Below are positions 10,121 through 18,449 of a stretch of DNA of 64,000 bases, piece by piece. How positions within the stretch are numbered: position 1 is the first letter of the stretch; every line of letters starts with the position of its first letter. The DNA is from Methylonatrum kenyense (lineage in GTDB: Bacteria > Pseudomonadota > Gammaproteobacteria > Nitrococcales > Aquisalimonadaceae), in NCBI RefSeq assembly GCF_023195885.1, contig NZ_JALPKO010000002.1:357377-421376 (forward strand), written 5' to 3'. A program made the translations under genes and the position numbers. A model generated the notes under the pieces. The model was given only the letters and a program-made list of their open reading frames with translations. It searched no databases and had not been told where the DNA came from.

Positions 10121-11547
10121 GCAGCAAGAAGTCGGCTACCGCCGAGCAGAAAGGGTTCGATTTCGTCGGCAAGGTCAGCGAGAAGGGCGCGAAGCCCGGC
10201 CGTTCACTGGTGGACAGGTTGTTTTCACGCTGGGTGAGTTCCGCCGACCGGCTGCCGGCGGACTGGGAGGCCGACGCCGACTGGGCGCGGATCCAGCAGG
10301 AGCCGCTGCGCGCGCGCAAGCTGCTGTTCGGCGTCTTTTTGACCCTGATCGCGCTGGTGATCTGGTCCGCCTACGCGGAAGTGGACGAGGTCACCCGTGG
10401 CGACGGCCGCGTGATTCCCTCGCAGCAGTTGCAGGTGGTGCAGTCGCTGGACGGCGGCGTCATCGAAGAGGTGAACGTACGCGAAGGGGACATGGTCGAG
10501 GCCGGCGATGTGCTGATGCGCATCGAGGCTACCCGGTTCGTTTCCACCTTCCGCGAAAGCCGTGCGCAGTACCTGTCCACCCTGGCCCGGGTGCATCGCC
10601 TGCGGGCGCTGACCGAGGGCGAGGAGTTCGTGGTGCCCGACGAGGTTGCGGAGGAGTCGCCGGAGATTGCGCAACGCGAGGAGCGGCTCTACCGCACGCG
10701 GATCGAGGAACTGGAGGAACAGTTGGAGATTGCCCGATCCCAGTTGCAGCAGCGGCAGGAGGAATTGAGCGAGGCGCGGGCCAGGGAACGGCAGGCCTCA
10801 CGTGCACATGATCTGGCCTCGCGCGAGCTGGAGATGACCCGGCCGATGCTGCGTTCCGGTGCGGTGTCCGAGGTGGACATTTTGCGCCTGGAGCGGGAAG
10901 TGTCCAATGCCTCCGGTGAGCGGGAACAGGCCCGGTCCCAGATCCAGCGTTTGCAGTCGGCCATCAGCGAGGCGGAAACCAAGATCCGCGAGGTCGAGGT
11001 CAGCAAGCGCAACGAATGGCGCGAGAGCCTGAACGAGGCGCTGGGTGACCTTGCCAGCCTGTCCGAAGGTGGCCTGGGACTTGCCGACCGGGTGCGGCTG
11101 GCCGAGATCCGCGCACCGGTGCGCGGCACCGTGCAGCGCGTACACCACAACACCATCGGCGGCGTGGTGCAGCCCGGCGGCGAGGTAGTGGAAATCGTAC
11201 CAATGGATGACCAGTTGCTGGTGGAGGCACGCATCCCGCCCAAGGATATCGCCTTCCTGCGCCCGGGTCAGGAGGCGACCGTGAAGTTCAGCGCCTACGA
11301 CTTCACGATCTTTGGCGGCATGACCGGTACGCTGGAGCACATTAGCGCCGACACGATTACCGACGAGAACGACAACACCTATTATCTGGTGCGGGTGCGC
11401 ACCGAGCAGGCGGATTTCGGCGAGGATCGCGCGATCATTCCAGGGATGACGACTCAGGTCGATATACTCACTGGCAAGAACACGATCCTGCAGTACCTGC
11501 TGAAGCCGGTCCTGCGGGCCACCTCCAACGCGCTGAGCGAGCGATGA
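10117..11547 (+). CDS. lapC: Type I secretion membrane-fusion protein, LapC/HlyD-like
   Basis: A 476-residue HlyD-family adaptor that joins the LapB exporter to the TolC-type pore. One transmembrane helix at about 67-87 (LLFGVFLTLIALVIWSAYA), a lipoyl-like half motif (DGGVIEEVNVREGDMVEAGDVL), a long coiled-coil hairpin of about 130 residues rich in Glu, Gln and Arg, and the C-terminal beta-barrel (ADRVRLAEIRAPVRGTV, IIPGMTTQVDILTGKNTIL, the typical HlyD end). The start overlaps the lapB stop and its own stop overlaps the next gene (ATGA), so the three are translationally coupled. Confidence 0.95.
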   Translation: MSSKKSATAEQKGFDFVGKVSEKGAKPGRSLVDRLFSRWVSSADRLPADWEADADWARIQQEPLRARKLLFGVFLTLIALVIWSAYAEVDEVTRGDGRVIPSQQLQVVQSLDGGVIEEVNVREGDMVEAGDVLMRIEATRFVSTFRESRAQYLSTLARVHRLRALTEGEEFVVPDEVAEESPEIAQREERLYRTRIEELEEQLEIARSQLQQRQEELSEARARERQASRAHDLASRELEMTRPMLRSGAVSEVDILRLEREVSNASGEREQARSQIQRLQSAISEAETKIREVEVSKRNEWRESLNEALGDLASLSEGGLGLADRVRLAEIRAPVRGTVQRVHHNTIGGVVQPGGEVVEIVPMDDQLLVEARIPPKDIAFLRPGQEATVKFSAYDFTIFGGMTGTLEHISADTITDENDNTYYLVRVRTEQADFGEDRAIIPGMTTQVDILTGKNTILQYLLKPVLRATSNALSER

Positions 11548-12170
11548 GCAGACAGGTCTTCATTGGCCATCGACCGGATTCCATGGCGGCACGCTGGCGT
11601 GCGGCCTTTCCCGACCTTGTGCTCGCCGAAAGGGCCGATTCGCTCGATGACCTGTCCGACGCGGACAGCGTCTGGATCGTCACCGACCTGCCCGACTGGA
11701 AGGCGCAGATCGAGACTGCCTCCGCCACCGGCGCCACTGTGGTGGGCCTGAGCCTGAACCCGAATCAGGAAGAGGGCCTGCAGGCACTGGAGGCCGGTGC
11801 CCGCGGCTACCTGCATGCCCTGGCCACCGCGGAGGTGCTGCAACAGGTGGTCACCGCCGTGCGCAGCGGCGGTCTCTGGGTCGGTCCGGAACTGCTGCGG
11901 CTGGTGGTGCGCACGGTGTCCGCGCGTCTTTCTGATGGCCGACCACCGAATTCCTCATTGCTGGATTCGCTCACCCCTCGAGAACGCCAGGTGGCTATGG
12001 CCGTCGTCACCGGAGCCAGCAACAAGGAGGTTGCGCGCTCGCTCGACATCACCGAACGCACGGTCAAGGCGCACCTGGGCGTTGTGTTCGAGAAACTCGG
12101 GGTCCGCGACCGCCTGCAACTGGCCCTTCGACTCGGCAACACGCAGACCGAGGTCGAGACCACGCAGTAG
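11544..12170 (+). CDS. LuxR/NarL-type regulator with degenerate receiver domain
   Basis: A 208-residue regulator. Residues about 1-125 resemble a receiver fold, but the acidic pair that binds Mg2+ near the N-terminus is missing (VFIGHRPDSM); a possible phospho-acceptor is the Asp in IVTDLPDW. Residues about 141-205 form a LuxR helix-turn-helix (LTPRERQVAMAVVTGASNKEV, RTVKAHLGVVFEKLGV). Translation is coupled to lapC by a 4-nt overlap, and the gene lies directly upstream of the large adhesin gene. An obvious hypothesis is that it regulates the adhesin genes; no cognate histidine kinase is nearby. Target and signal unknown. Confidence 0.88.
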   Translation: MSRQVFIGHRPDSMAARWRAAFPDLVLAERADSLDDLSDADSVWIVTDLPDWKAQIETASATGATVVGLSLNPNQEEGLQALEAGARGYLHALATAEVLQQVVTAVRSGGLWVGPELLRLVVRTVSARLSDGRPPNSSLLDSLTPRERQVAMAVVTGASNKEVARSLDITERTVKAHLGVVFEKLGVRDRLQLALRLGNTQTEVETTQ

Positions 12171-12198
12171 CGAATCCCCTCGCCGGAGTGCCAAGCTC

Positions 12199-12245
12199 CG
12201 GTTCCACTGACGCGTTTCCCCTCCACCTGTCCATCGGTCCAATAG
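12199..12245 (+). promoter_or_regulatory. Upstream motif pair of the large adhesin gene
   Basis: Two blocks recur upstream of the second retention-module gene: CGGTTC-N-ACTGA (here 12199-12210) and a 21-nt block beginning ACCTGT and ending GTCCAATAG (here 12225-12245). The second block is identical at 18 of 21 positions in the two copies. This copy ends 113 nt before the ATG. It is a candidate operator or promoter for coordinated expression; no clear sigma70 or sigma54 consensus is present. Confidence 0.5.
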
Positions 12246-12358
12246 GCACTGCTTGCCTCCTTTCCTAGGGTGTTGCCTATCAGCACCAGTTTGTTGATCC
12301 GGACAGCACATACGCGCGGCCTGATGCCGGCGGAACCGAGAACAAGAGGAATGGTGTC

Positions 12359-15300
12359 ATGGGTGATGTGATTGCGACGGTGACGTTTATCCAGGGTGAG
12401 GTCATTGCACGGGCGCCGGATGGCTCCGAACGGGTCCTCCAGATCGGCGACGAGATCCGCGAAGGCGAGGTCATCATCACCAGCGCCGGCGGACGCGTCG
12501 AATTCGACTTCGTCGATGGCGGCTTCTATGTCATGACCGAAGATGAAGAACTCACCGCGTCGATCGAGCTTGCCCAGGACACCGCGCCGACCGATGACGA
12601 GGCAGTCACCGATGACGACGTCGTTGCGGAAGTGCTTGAGGCCCTCGAAGGCGACGAGGACCTGCTGGAGGTCCTGGAAGACCCGGCTGCCGGCCCGGGC
12701 GGCGGCGACGGTGCCGGCGGCGGCCGCAGCTTCGTCCAGCTCGCCCGCATCAGCGAGCTCACCGGTGACTTGAGCTTTGCTTTCGGACAGAACGAACCGG
12801 GTGCATTTACCGGTTCCGAGGAAGAACTCTTTACCGAAGTGGCGGAAGACGAAACCACGCCGTCCACCGAACCCGAACCGCCCGCTGAAACGCCGGCATC
12901 GGGAAGCATCTCGGTGCTTTTCGAAGTGGGTTTTGCCACCAACTTGGAAATTCCCGACCGCCCGGTGCTTGAAGCCTTTGCTGTCGAGGGCGGCGAGCGA
13001 GATGTTGGTGACGACGTGCGCCTGGCACCGAGGAACCCGGACTCCACGGGGCTCGAAGGCAGCATTTCCGGCACGACCGAGAATGTCCCTGCTGGCAATG
13101 AGGTGACGATTGTCATCACTGACAGTGACGGCAACACCCTGGAAGTCGATGGTCCGGTAACGGTCCAGGAAGACGGCAGCTATGCAGTTGACGGCATCGA
13201 CCTGTCCAGCTTAGTTAATGGTGAGCTGACTGTTGATGTGAGCGTTGCCGACCCGAACGGCGATACGCAGACCGACACGACCACCGGCGAAATCTTCGAC
13301 GCGCCGATGGCCGACATCACCTTCAACGTGACCGCATCCGGCTTCGTAGACGGCGAAGGCTCCCCTGACATCGTACTTAACGGCTCCGTCAGCACGGAAT
13401 CCACGCTCGATCAAACCATCACCGTGACTATCAGCGGGCCTGAAGGCTTCGAAGATGTGTCGTTCGACGTCGTTGCCGACGCGAATGGTTTCTGGGAAGC
13501 CAGCGAAGACGATTTGAACGCCCTGGATCTGGAAGACGGTGCGGAATATACCGCTTCGGTGACTTTTGATGATGGGCGTGGCGAGGCCACTGGTAGCAGT
13601 GCTTCCGGATTCGACCTTCCGTCCGTAGAGATCGATTATGGTCTGGAGTCGGAAGCGCTTCTTGTCGACGAACGCTTCCTCGATAACGGAACAGCCGCCG
13701 GTGAGGGTGAACCGACTGACTCAGGGGTCATACGCATCGATTCCGCGGGCGGCTTCACATCAGTAAGTATCGCCGGTCAGAAGGTCGAATTCTCGACTTT
13801 GGCAAACGACCTGCCCAGCGTCGGCGTGATTTCCACGGAAAAAGGTGAGGTAACCCTTACAAACTTCGAGGAGGTCAGTGATGGTGTTTACGACCTGACT
13901 TTCGATTATCTGCTCACTGAGAACAGTCTCGAACACAGTTCCGAAGTGCCACGGGACCAGATTTCGAAAGATCCGATTGACGTTAGCGTTGAGGTGGCGG
14001 GGAATACTGCGACCTCTCAAATAGATGTCACGATCGTCGATGATGTGCCGGTGGACAATAAGGATGCCGAGGCTGCTCTGAGCGTCCTGGTCAGCGAAAT
14101 CGATCAGAACTTCGTCGATAGTGACGGCGAGTCTGTCGACGCACCCAAGGCCTCCGGCTCCTTCGATGCCGACTGGGGTGCCGACGGTCCGGCTGATGAC
14201 GACGCCATCCAGTTCGGCATTGTCGGTGATGAAAGCAGCCTTGTGGGCTTCGCCGAGGCCGCGACGGAACTGACCATTGAAGGCACCTACGGCAGCCTGG
14301 TGGTCACCGACGATGGTGAGGGCAGTTTCAGCTATACCTACACGTTGAAAGACGACGCCGGCGCGGCCGTGCTTGAGGCTGGTAGCCCACAGGATGTGTT
14401 CACCTATGTGCTCACCGACGGTGACGGAGACACTGTCGACACCAACCTCACCTTCGATATCTCCGCCGAGCTACTCGAGTTCGACGGCCCGCGTATCGAG
14501 GGTCTGGTCGGCGATGGCGGCGACGCTACCGTCTACGAAGCCTTCCTCGAAGGCGGCACCCGGGTGGGCCCCGACAACGGCAACACCGACAACGGCAGCT
14601 TCAACATCATCGCCGCCGCAGGCGTGGCCAGCCTGGCATTCGCCGGCGGGGACACGGACGCCGGAACAGACTTCAGCGCCTCGTTCGATCTCGGTCAGCT
14701 CGAAGATGCCGCCGAGTCAGAGCCCCTGACCGTCACCACCACCAAGGGTGTGCTGTCGATCACCGGCTTCACCGACAATGAAAACGGCACCTACACCGTT
14801 AACTACAGCTACGAGCTCACCGAAACGGCTGATCACCCCGAACAGGGACGTGATGAACTCGAAAAGGATGTCATCGACGTCACCGTCACGGACAACGCCA
14901 ACCGCACAGCCGAAAACTCCGTCGACATCACCATCGTCGATGACGTGCCGGAATTTGAAGAGGGCGGCATTGACGATGCGGCGTTGTCGGCCGCCGAAGG
15001 CAGCAATTTCTCCGGTGACCTGAACCTGACCATCGGCGCGGACAGCGAGGGCGCGTCGGTTCAGAACGTGACCCTGCAGGAGAATTCCGCTGGCTTCATC
15101 GAGGTGCAATACACAGAAAACGGAGCCAGCAAGTCAACGCTGTTGACTTCCGGTGGCAGTAAGCTGCAGTACGAATTCGATCAGGATGCGCAGCAGTTGA
15201 TCGCCTTCAAAGAGGGCGAGAACAGTGATGATCCAGTGTTCACTATCGACTTCGATATCGAATCCGGCGACTACACTGTCAACGTGATTCAGGAGTTGGA

Positions 15301-17797
15301 TGCGGTAGCAACGAGCTTTGTCGATGCCAAGGTTCCGTCCAAGAAAGGCGGCGGCGTCGCACTGGATCTGACTCTGGATGGAACCGATCTCACCGCACAG
15401 TTCACGATGCTGAAAGGCGGGAATGTCAACTGGTCGAATCAGGGGATTGGTGGTTCAAACAACCTGATCTCCGATGGCGACACGCTGGTTGCCAACTTTG
15501 ATCAGGTGCTGACCGAGCTCAGTTTTACTGCGTCTCGCGGTCAAGGAAACTCCCAGACTGCAAAGTGGGAAATCTACCGTGATGGTGGGAAAGTCGGGGA
15601 GGGAACAGGTAACAGCATCGATTTTGCTTCCGGATTCGATGAGGTCCGCTTCCTTGGACATAGCGACAACCAGAGCAATTACCGTGTCAATGACTTCAGT
15701 GGCACCTATCAGGATGCCAACCTGAATTACGAACTGCCGGTGGACGTCACGGTGGTGGATGGTGACGGTGACCTCGCCGATTCCGATTTCGTCATCGATT
15801 TCACACCGGTGGGTCCCGACCTGGCGCAAGAACCGGCACCGGATCCGTTGCCGATTCCAGAAGCCACCGTGGATGTGGATCGGGAGATCGACTTCGAGAC
15901 CGTTACGGTCCCGGGCAGTTTCGAGAACCTGGGCTCCGACGAGCCCGTTGGTGGCTCCGGCGACAATTTCTTCGACTCGCAGAACCCGGGCGTGGATAGC
16001 GGCTTCGCAACGCTGGATTTCGGTGCGGACAAGGCCGGGCAGATCGTCACCGTCTCCTGGACGCACCAAGCCTTCGGTGGCTGGGAAGACGGTGAAACCG
16101 GTCGCGGAGGCACCGAGGACATGTTCGAAGTCTTTGCCAACGACGCTCTGCTGGAAAAGTTCAACTACTACGATCCGCACAACAGCGACGACACGGTTTT
16201 CGATCCGGAGTCGCCGAGCTTCGACGTGGTGCTGGATGAAAACGGCAAGGTGGAGTTGGAGTTCCGCGTGACCTCCACACATGTGGACGAGATCGTCAAC
16301 GTCTCGGACATCTCGGCGAGCCTGATGGCTGCCTCCTTCGTCTATCCGGTGACGCTCTCCGGCTCGATTGACGAGGGTTCCATCGAAACCTTCCTGGTGG
16401 ATGTGGAAGGCGGGACGCTGGTGCAGAACGGCAACCCGCTGACGCTGAATGACGACGGCTTCTACGAACTCGATGGCGAGGACATTGCCGACCTTCAGGT
16501 CCGTCCCTTGGACGGTGCCGAGTCAATTTCGGTGAATACGCGGGCAATCTCGGACCAGGGCATGGAAAGCGCCTGGACGTCCGGCAGCGTGGACGTGCAG
16601 AACCTGGCGGCATCTGACAACAGCTCCGAGGCCAGCATCACGCTGAGCGAGGTGGAGCAGGAGCCGGTGGATGCGACGCCTGATGACGCGCAGTTCTCCC
16701 TCAGCGGCGGTGGCTTTTTTAGCGGCTCCAAAAGCACAAGCGATGAACTCCTGTTCGAAGTTCCTTCTGATGCAACCGGAGTATTGAGTTTTGGTGTGTC
16801 GGTAACCAGTAACAGCAGCTTGAGCTGGACGCTGTATCGAGACGGTGAGAATGAGGCCATTGCCAGCGGCCAAGGTGACTTCCAGTCCGAGGATTTGCCA
16901 AGCGGCGAATACGAGCTTGAGATTGATGCCTCCATCTCTTGGGGCTTTCTTGGGTCCGCCAGCGCCTCCATTACCGACCTGGAACTGATCACGATCCTGC
17001 CGCCAGAGCAGGTGCCGGAGGCTCAGGCTGTAACCGGCAACATTATCACCGACCTGGGTCCCGATGGCGCCCCGGATGTGCGTCCGGCCGATGCCGAGTT
17101 GCAGATCCTTGATGGCGATGACTTTACGCCGGTGAACGACGATCCGGTCACGGTGGCTGGTCGCTTCGGCTCACTGGAAATCAGTGGCAACGGGGCATAC
17201 ATCTACACGCCGGAGGCCAATGCCGAGAACATCGGTGGTGTCGAAACCTTCACCTATCAGTTGGTGCAGCCCAATGGCAATTCCGCCCAGGCGGCGCTGA
17301 CCATCCAGATCAATGATCCTTCCGACAGCGTCAACGTGTTGTTCGGAACGGATGGCGGTGACACGCTGGAAGGCGGTGACGGTCTGGATATCCTCGTCGG
17401 TGGCCCGGGTGACGACACGCTGACCGGCGGCGACGGTGACGACATCTTCCGCTGGAATGATGGCGACCAGGGCGCTGCCGGGGAAGCCGCGAATGATGTG
17501 GTGACGGACTTCAGCAACGGGAGCAACGTCCTCGACCTCGCCGATCTTTTGCGGGATGCCGACCTTGGTGAAAACAACGAGAACCTCAGTGATTATCTGC
17601 AGGCCAGTACCGATGGCGAAGGCAACACCGTGATCAAGGTGAGTACCGCTGGTGGCTTGGGCAGTGAGCCGGCCTCGGATGCGGATCAGATCATCACTCT
17701 CGAAGGGTTCGAAGCGTCGGTGAACAACGGAGCCGACATCGTCGCGCAGATGATTGCGGAGGGCCAGCTAAAAGTCGACAGCGAAAGCAACGGCTGA
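12359..17797 (+). CDS. LapA-like giant adhesin: N-terminal retention module, T1SS-143-type repeats, RTX C-terminus
   Basis: A 1812-residue type I-secreted biofilm adhesin. Residues 1-about 140 are a LapA retention module (IATVTFIQGEVIARAPDGS; RSFVQLARI) with the LapG cleavage motif Pro-Ala-Ala-Gly at 109-112. Two T1SS-143-like domains span about 425-560 and 709-860, each ending in TIVDDVP. Further beta-sandwich segments follow, including one rich in Ser (about 1440-1550). RTX nonapeptides lie at about 1660-1695 (GGDTLEGGDGLD, GGPGDDTLTGGDGDD), then a C-terminal secretion signal. It is far shorter than pseudomonad LapA (about 5000-8700 aa). SD AAGAGGAA precedes ATG 12359; a terminator follows. 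Surface-bound and releasable by LapG by inference. Confidence 0.94.
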   Translation: MGDVIATVTFIQGEVIARAPDGSERVLQIGDEIREGEVIITSAGGRVEFDFVDGGFYVMTEDEELTASIELAQDTAPTDDEAVTDDDVVAEVLEALEGDEDLLEVLEDPAAGPGGGDGAGGGRSFVQLARISELTGDLSFAFGQNEPGAFTGSEEELFTEVAEDETTPSTEPEPPAETPASGSISVLFEVGFATNLEIPDRPVLEAFAVEGGERDVGDDVRLAPRNPDSTGLEGSISGTTENVPAGNEVTIVITDSDGNTLEVDGPVTVQEDGSYAVDGIDLSSLVNGELTVDVSVADPNGDTQTDTTTGEIFDAPMADITFNVTASGFVDGEGSPDIVLNGSVSTESTLDQTITVTISGPEGFEDVSFDVVADANGFWEASEDDLNALDLEDGAEYTASVTFDDGRGEATGSSASGFDLPSVEIDYGLESEALLVDERFLDNGTAAGEGEPTDSGVIRIDSAGGFTSVSIAGQKVEFSTLANDLPSVGVISTEKGEVTLTNFEEVSDGVYDLTFDYLLTENSLEHSSEVPRDQISKDPIDVSVEVAGNTATSQIDVTIVDDVPVDNKDAEAALSVLVSEIDQNFVDSDGESVDAPKASGSFDADWGADGPADDDAIQFGIVGDESSLVGFAEAATELTIEGTYGSLVVTDDGEGSFSYTYTLKDDAGAAVLEAGSPQDVFTYVLTDGDGDTVDTNLTFDISAELLEFDGPRIEGLVGDGGDATVYEAFLEGGTRVGPDNGNTDNGSFNIIAAAGVASLAFAGGDTDAGTDFSASFDLGQLEDAAESEPLTVTTTKGVLSITGFTDNENGTYTVNYSYELTETADHPEQGRDELEKDVIDVTVTDNANRTAENSVDITIVDDVPEFEEGGIDDAALSAAEGSNFSGDLNLTIGADSEGASVQNVTLQENSAGFIEVQYTENGASKSTLLTSGGSKLQYEFDQDAQQLIAFKEGENSDDPVFTIDFDIESGDYTVNVIQELDAVATSFVDAKVPSKKGGGVALDLTLDGTDLTAQFTMLKGGNVNWSNQGIGGSNNLISDGDTLVANFDQVLTELSFTASRGQGNSQTAKWEIYRDGGKVGEGTGNSIDFASGFDEVRFLGHSDNQSNYRVNDFSGTYQDANLNYELPVDVTVVDGDGDLADSDFVIDFTPVGPDLAQEPAPDPLPIPEATVDVDREIDFETVTVPGSFENLGSDEPVGGSGDNFFDSQNPGVDSGFATLDFGADKAGQIVTVSWTHQAFGGWEDGETGRGGTEDMFEVFANDALLEKFNYYDPHNSDDTVFDPESPSFDVVLDENGKVELEFRVTSTHVDEIVNVSDISASLMAASFVYPVTLSGSIDEGSIETFLVDVEGGTLVQNGNPLTLNDDGFYELDGEDIADLQVRPLDGAESISVNTRAISDQGMESAWTSGSVDVQNLAASDNSSEASITLSEVEQEPVDATPDDAQFSLSGGGFFSGSKSTSDELLFEVPSDATGVLSFGVSVTSNSSLSWTLYRDGENEAIASGQGDFQSEDLPSGEYELEIDASISWGFLGSASASITDLELITILPPEQVPEAQAVTGNIITDLGPDGAPDVRPADAELQILDGDDFTPVNDDPVTVAGRFGSLEISGNGAYIYTPEANAENIGGVETFTYQLVQPNGNSAQAALTIQINDPSDSVNVLFGTDGGDTLEGGDGLDILVGGPGDDTLTGGDGDDIFRWNDGDQGAAGEAANDVVTDFSNGSNVLDLADLLRDADLGENNENLSDYLQASTDGEGNTVIKVSTAGGLGSEPASDADQIITLEGFEASVNNGADIVAQMIAEGQLKVDSESNG

Positions 17798-17818
17798 CTC
17801 TTATCGCTGATCCTCTTC

Positions 17819-17850
17819 AAACCACCACTGCCTCGCAGTGGTGGTTTTTT
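17819..17850 (+). terminator. Intrinsic terminator after the large adhesin gene
   Basis: Arms AACCACCACTGC (17820-17831) and GCAGTGGTGGTT (17835-17846) with a 3-nt loop, followed by six T. It lies 22 nt after the adhesin stop codon and isolates this gene from the small gene downstream. Confidence 0.92.
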
Positions 17851-17886
17851 ATTGTCTGCTATCCTGCTCGCCAAAGGAGGATACCC

Positions 17887-18210
17887 ATGTTCGTCAAGCG
17901 TGACTCGGAAGGTCGCATCTCGGCGGTGAGCCGGGAGCCGTTGGCTGGTTTCGAAGAGGAACTGAAGCCCGACTCGGCGGAACTCGTCGCATTCCTGGCG
18001 GCCCACGGCAGCGGTGATGCGCGGCAGCAGCAACTCACCGAAACCGACCTGGAACTGGTCCGGGTCATCGAGGACCTGGTCGATCTGCTGATCGACCGCG
18101 GGGTGATCACCTTCACCGACCTGCCCGAAGCCGCCCAGGAGAAACTCAGTAAACGCCAGTCGCTGCGTTTGCAGCATCGCGGCTTGAATCTGCTCGACGA
18201 CGATTTCTGA
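17887..18210 (+). CDS. Small conserved protein of unknown function
   Basis: A 107-residue cytoplasmic protein (MFVKRDSEGRISAVSREP at the N-terminus). I recognise the general pattern of a small conserved gammaproteobacterial protein that some databases label 'tryptophan synthase beta-like', a name with no functional support. It is predicted helical (ETDLELVRVIEDLVDLLIDRGV), acidic, and has no membrane segment. It has an excellent SD (AAAGGAGG, 6-nt spacing) and a possible extended -10 (TGCTATCCT, 17857-17865) right after the adhesin terminator, so it may be transcribed separately. Its place between two Lap adhesins may be incidental. Confidence 0.75.
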   Translation: MFVKRDSEGRISAVSREPLAGFEEELKPDSAELVAFLAAHGSGDARQQQLTETDLELVRVIEDLVDLLIDRGVITFTDLPEAAQEKLSKRQSLRLQHRGLNLLDDDF

Positions 18211-18228
18211 GATTTGCCACTGATCCCT

Positions 18229-18295
18229 CGGTTCAACTGATGTTCCACCCCAAGTCGCTGACTTCCCTCCCCTTACCTGTACTTCAGTCCAATAG
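18229..18295 (+). promoter_or_regulatory. Upstream motif pair of the second retention-module gene
   Basis: CGGTTC-N-ACTGA (18229-18240) and the 21-nt block ACCTGT...GTCCAATAG (18275-18295) repeat those found before the large adhesin. The distance between the two blocks is 20 bp greater here, about two helical turns, which would keep both on the same face of the DNA. The block ends 154 nt before the ATG at 18450. Confidence 0.5.
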
Positions 18296-18354
18296 CGCAT
18301 TTTTCCGACCGGCCCTATTAATGCAATCAGACCAAGGCGTATCGGCGCGGGTCC

Positions 18355-18379
18355 GACGACGGCAACGGTAGCCGTCGTC
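18355..18379 (+). promoter_or_regulatory. Leader hairpin of the second retention-module gene
   Basis: A perfect 9-bp stem, GACGACGGC (18355-18363) with GCCGTCGTC (18371-18379), around a 7-nt loop, in the 5' untranslated region 71 nt before the start codon. There is no T-run, so it is not a terminator. It could stabilise the mRNA or bind a regulator. Confidence 0.4.
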
Positions 18380-18449
18380 CACCGGGTTGTCCTGACTGCT
18401 CCGCGCCCGCGGGGTCATCGATCAGACACCCTGTATGAGGAATGCTGTG

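Noticed and set aside
12240..12262. Possible sigma54 promoter (GGCAC...TTGC) before the large adhesin gene
   Set aside because: The GG-N10-GC spacing is not met.
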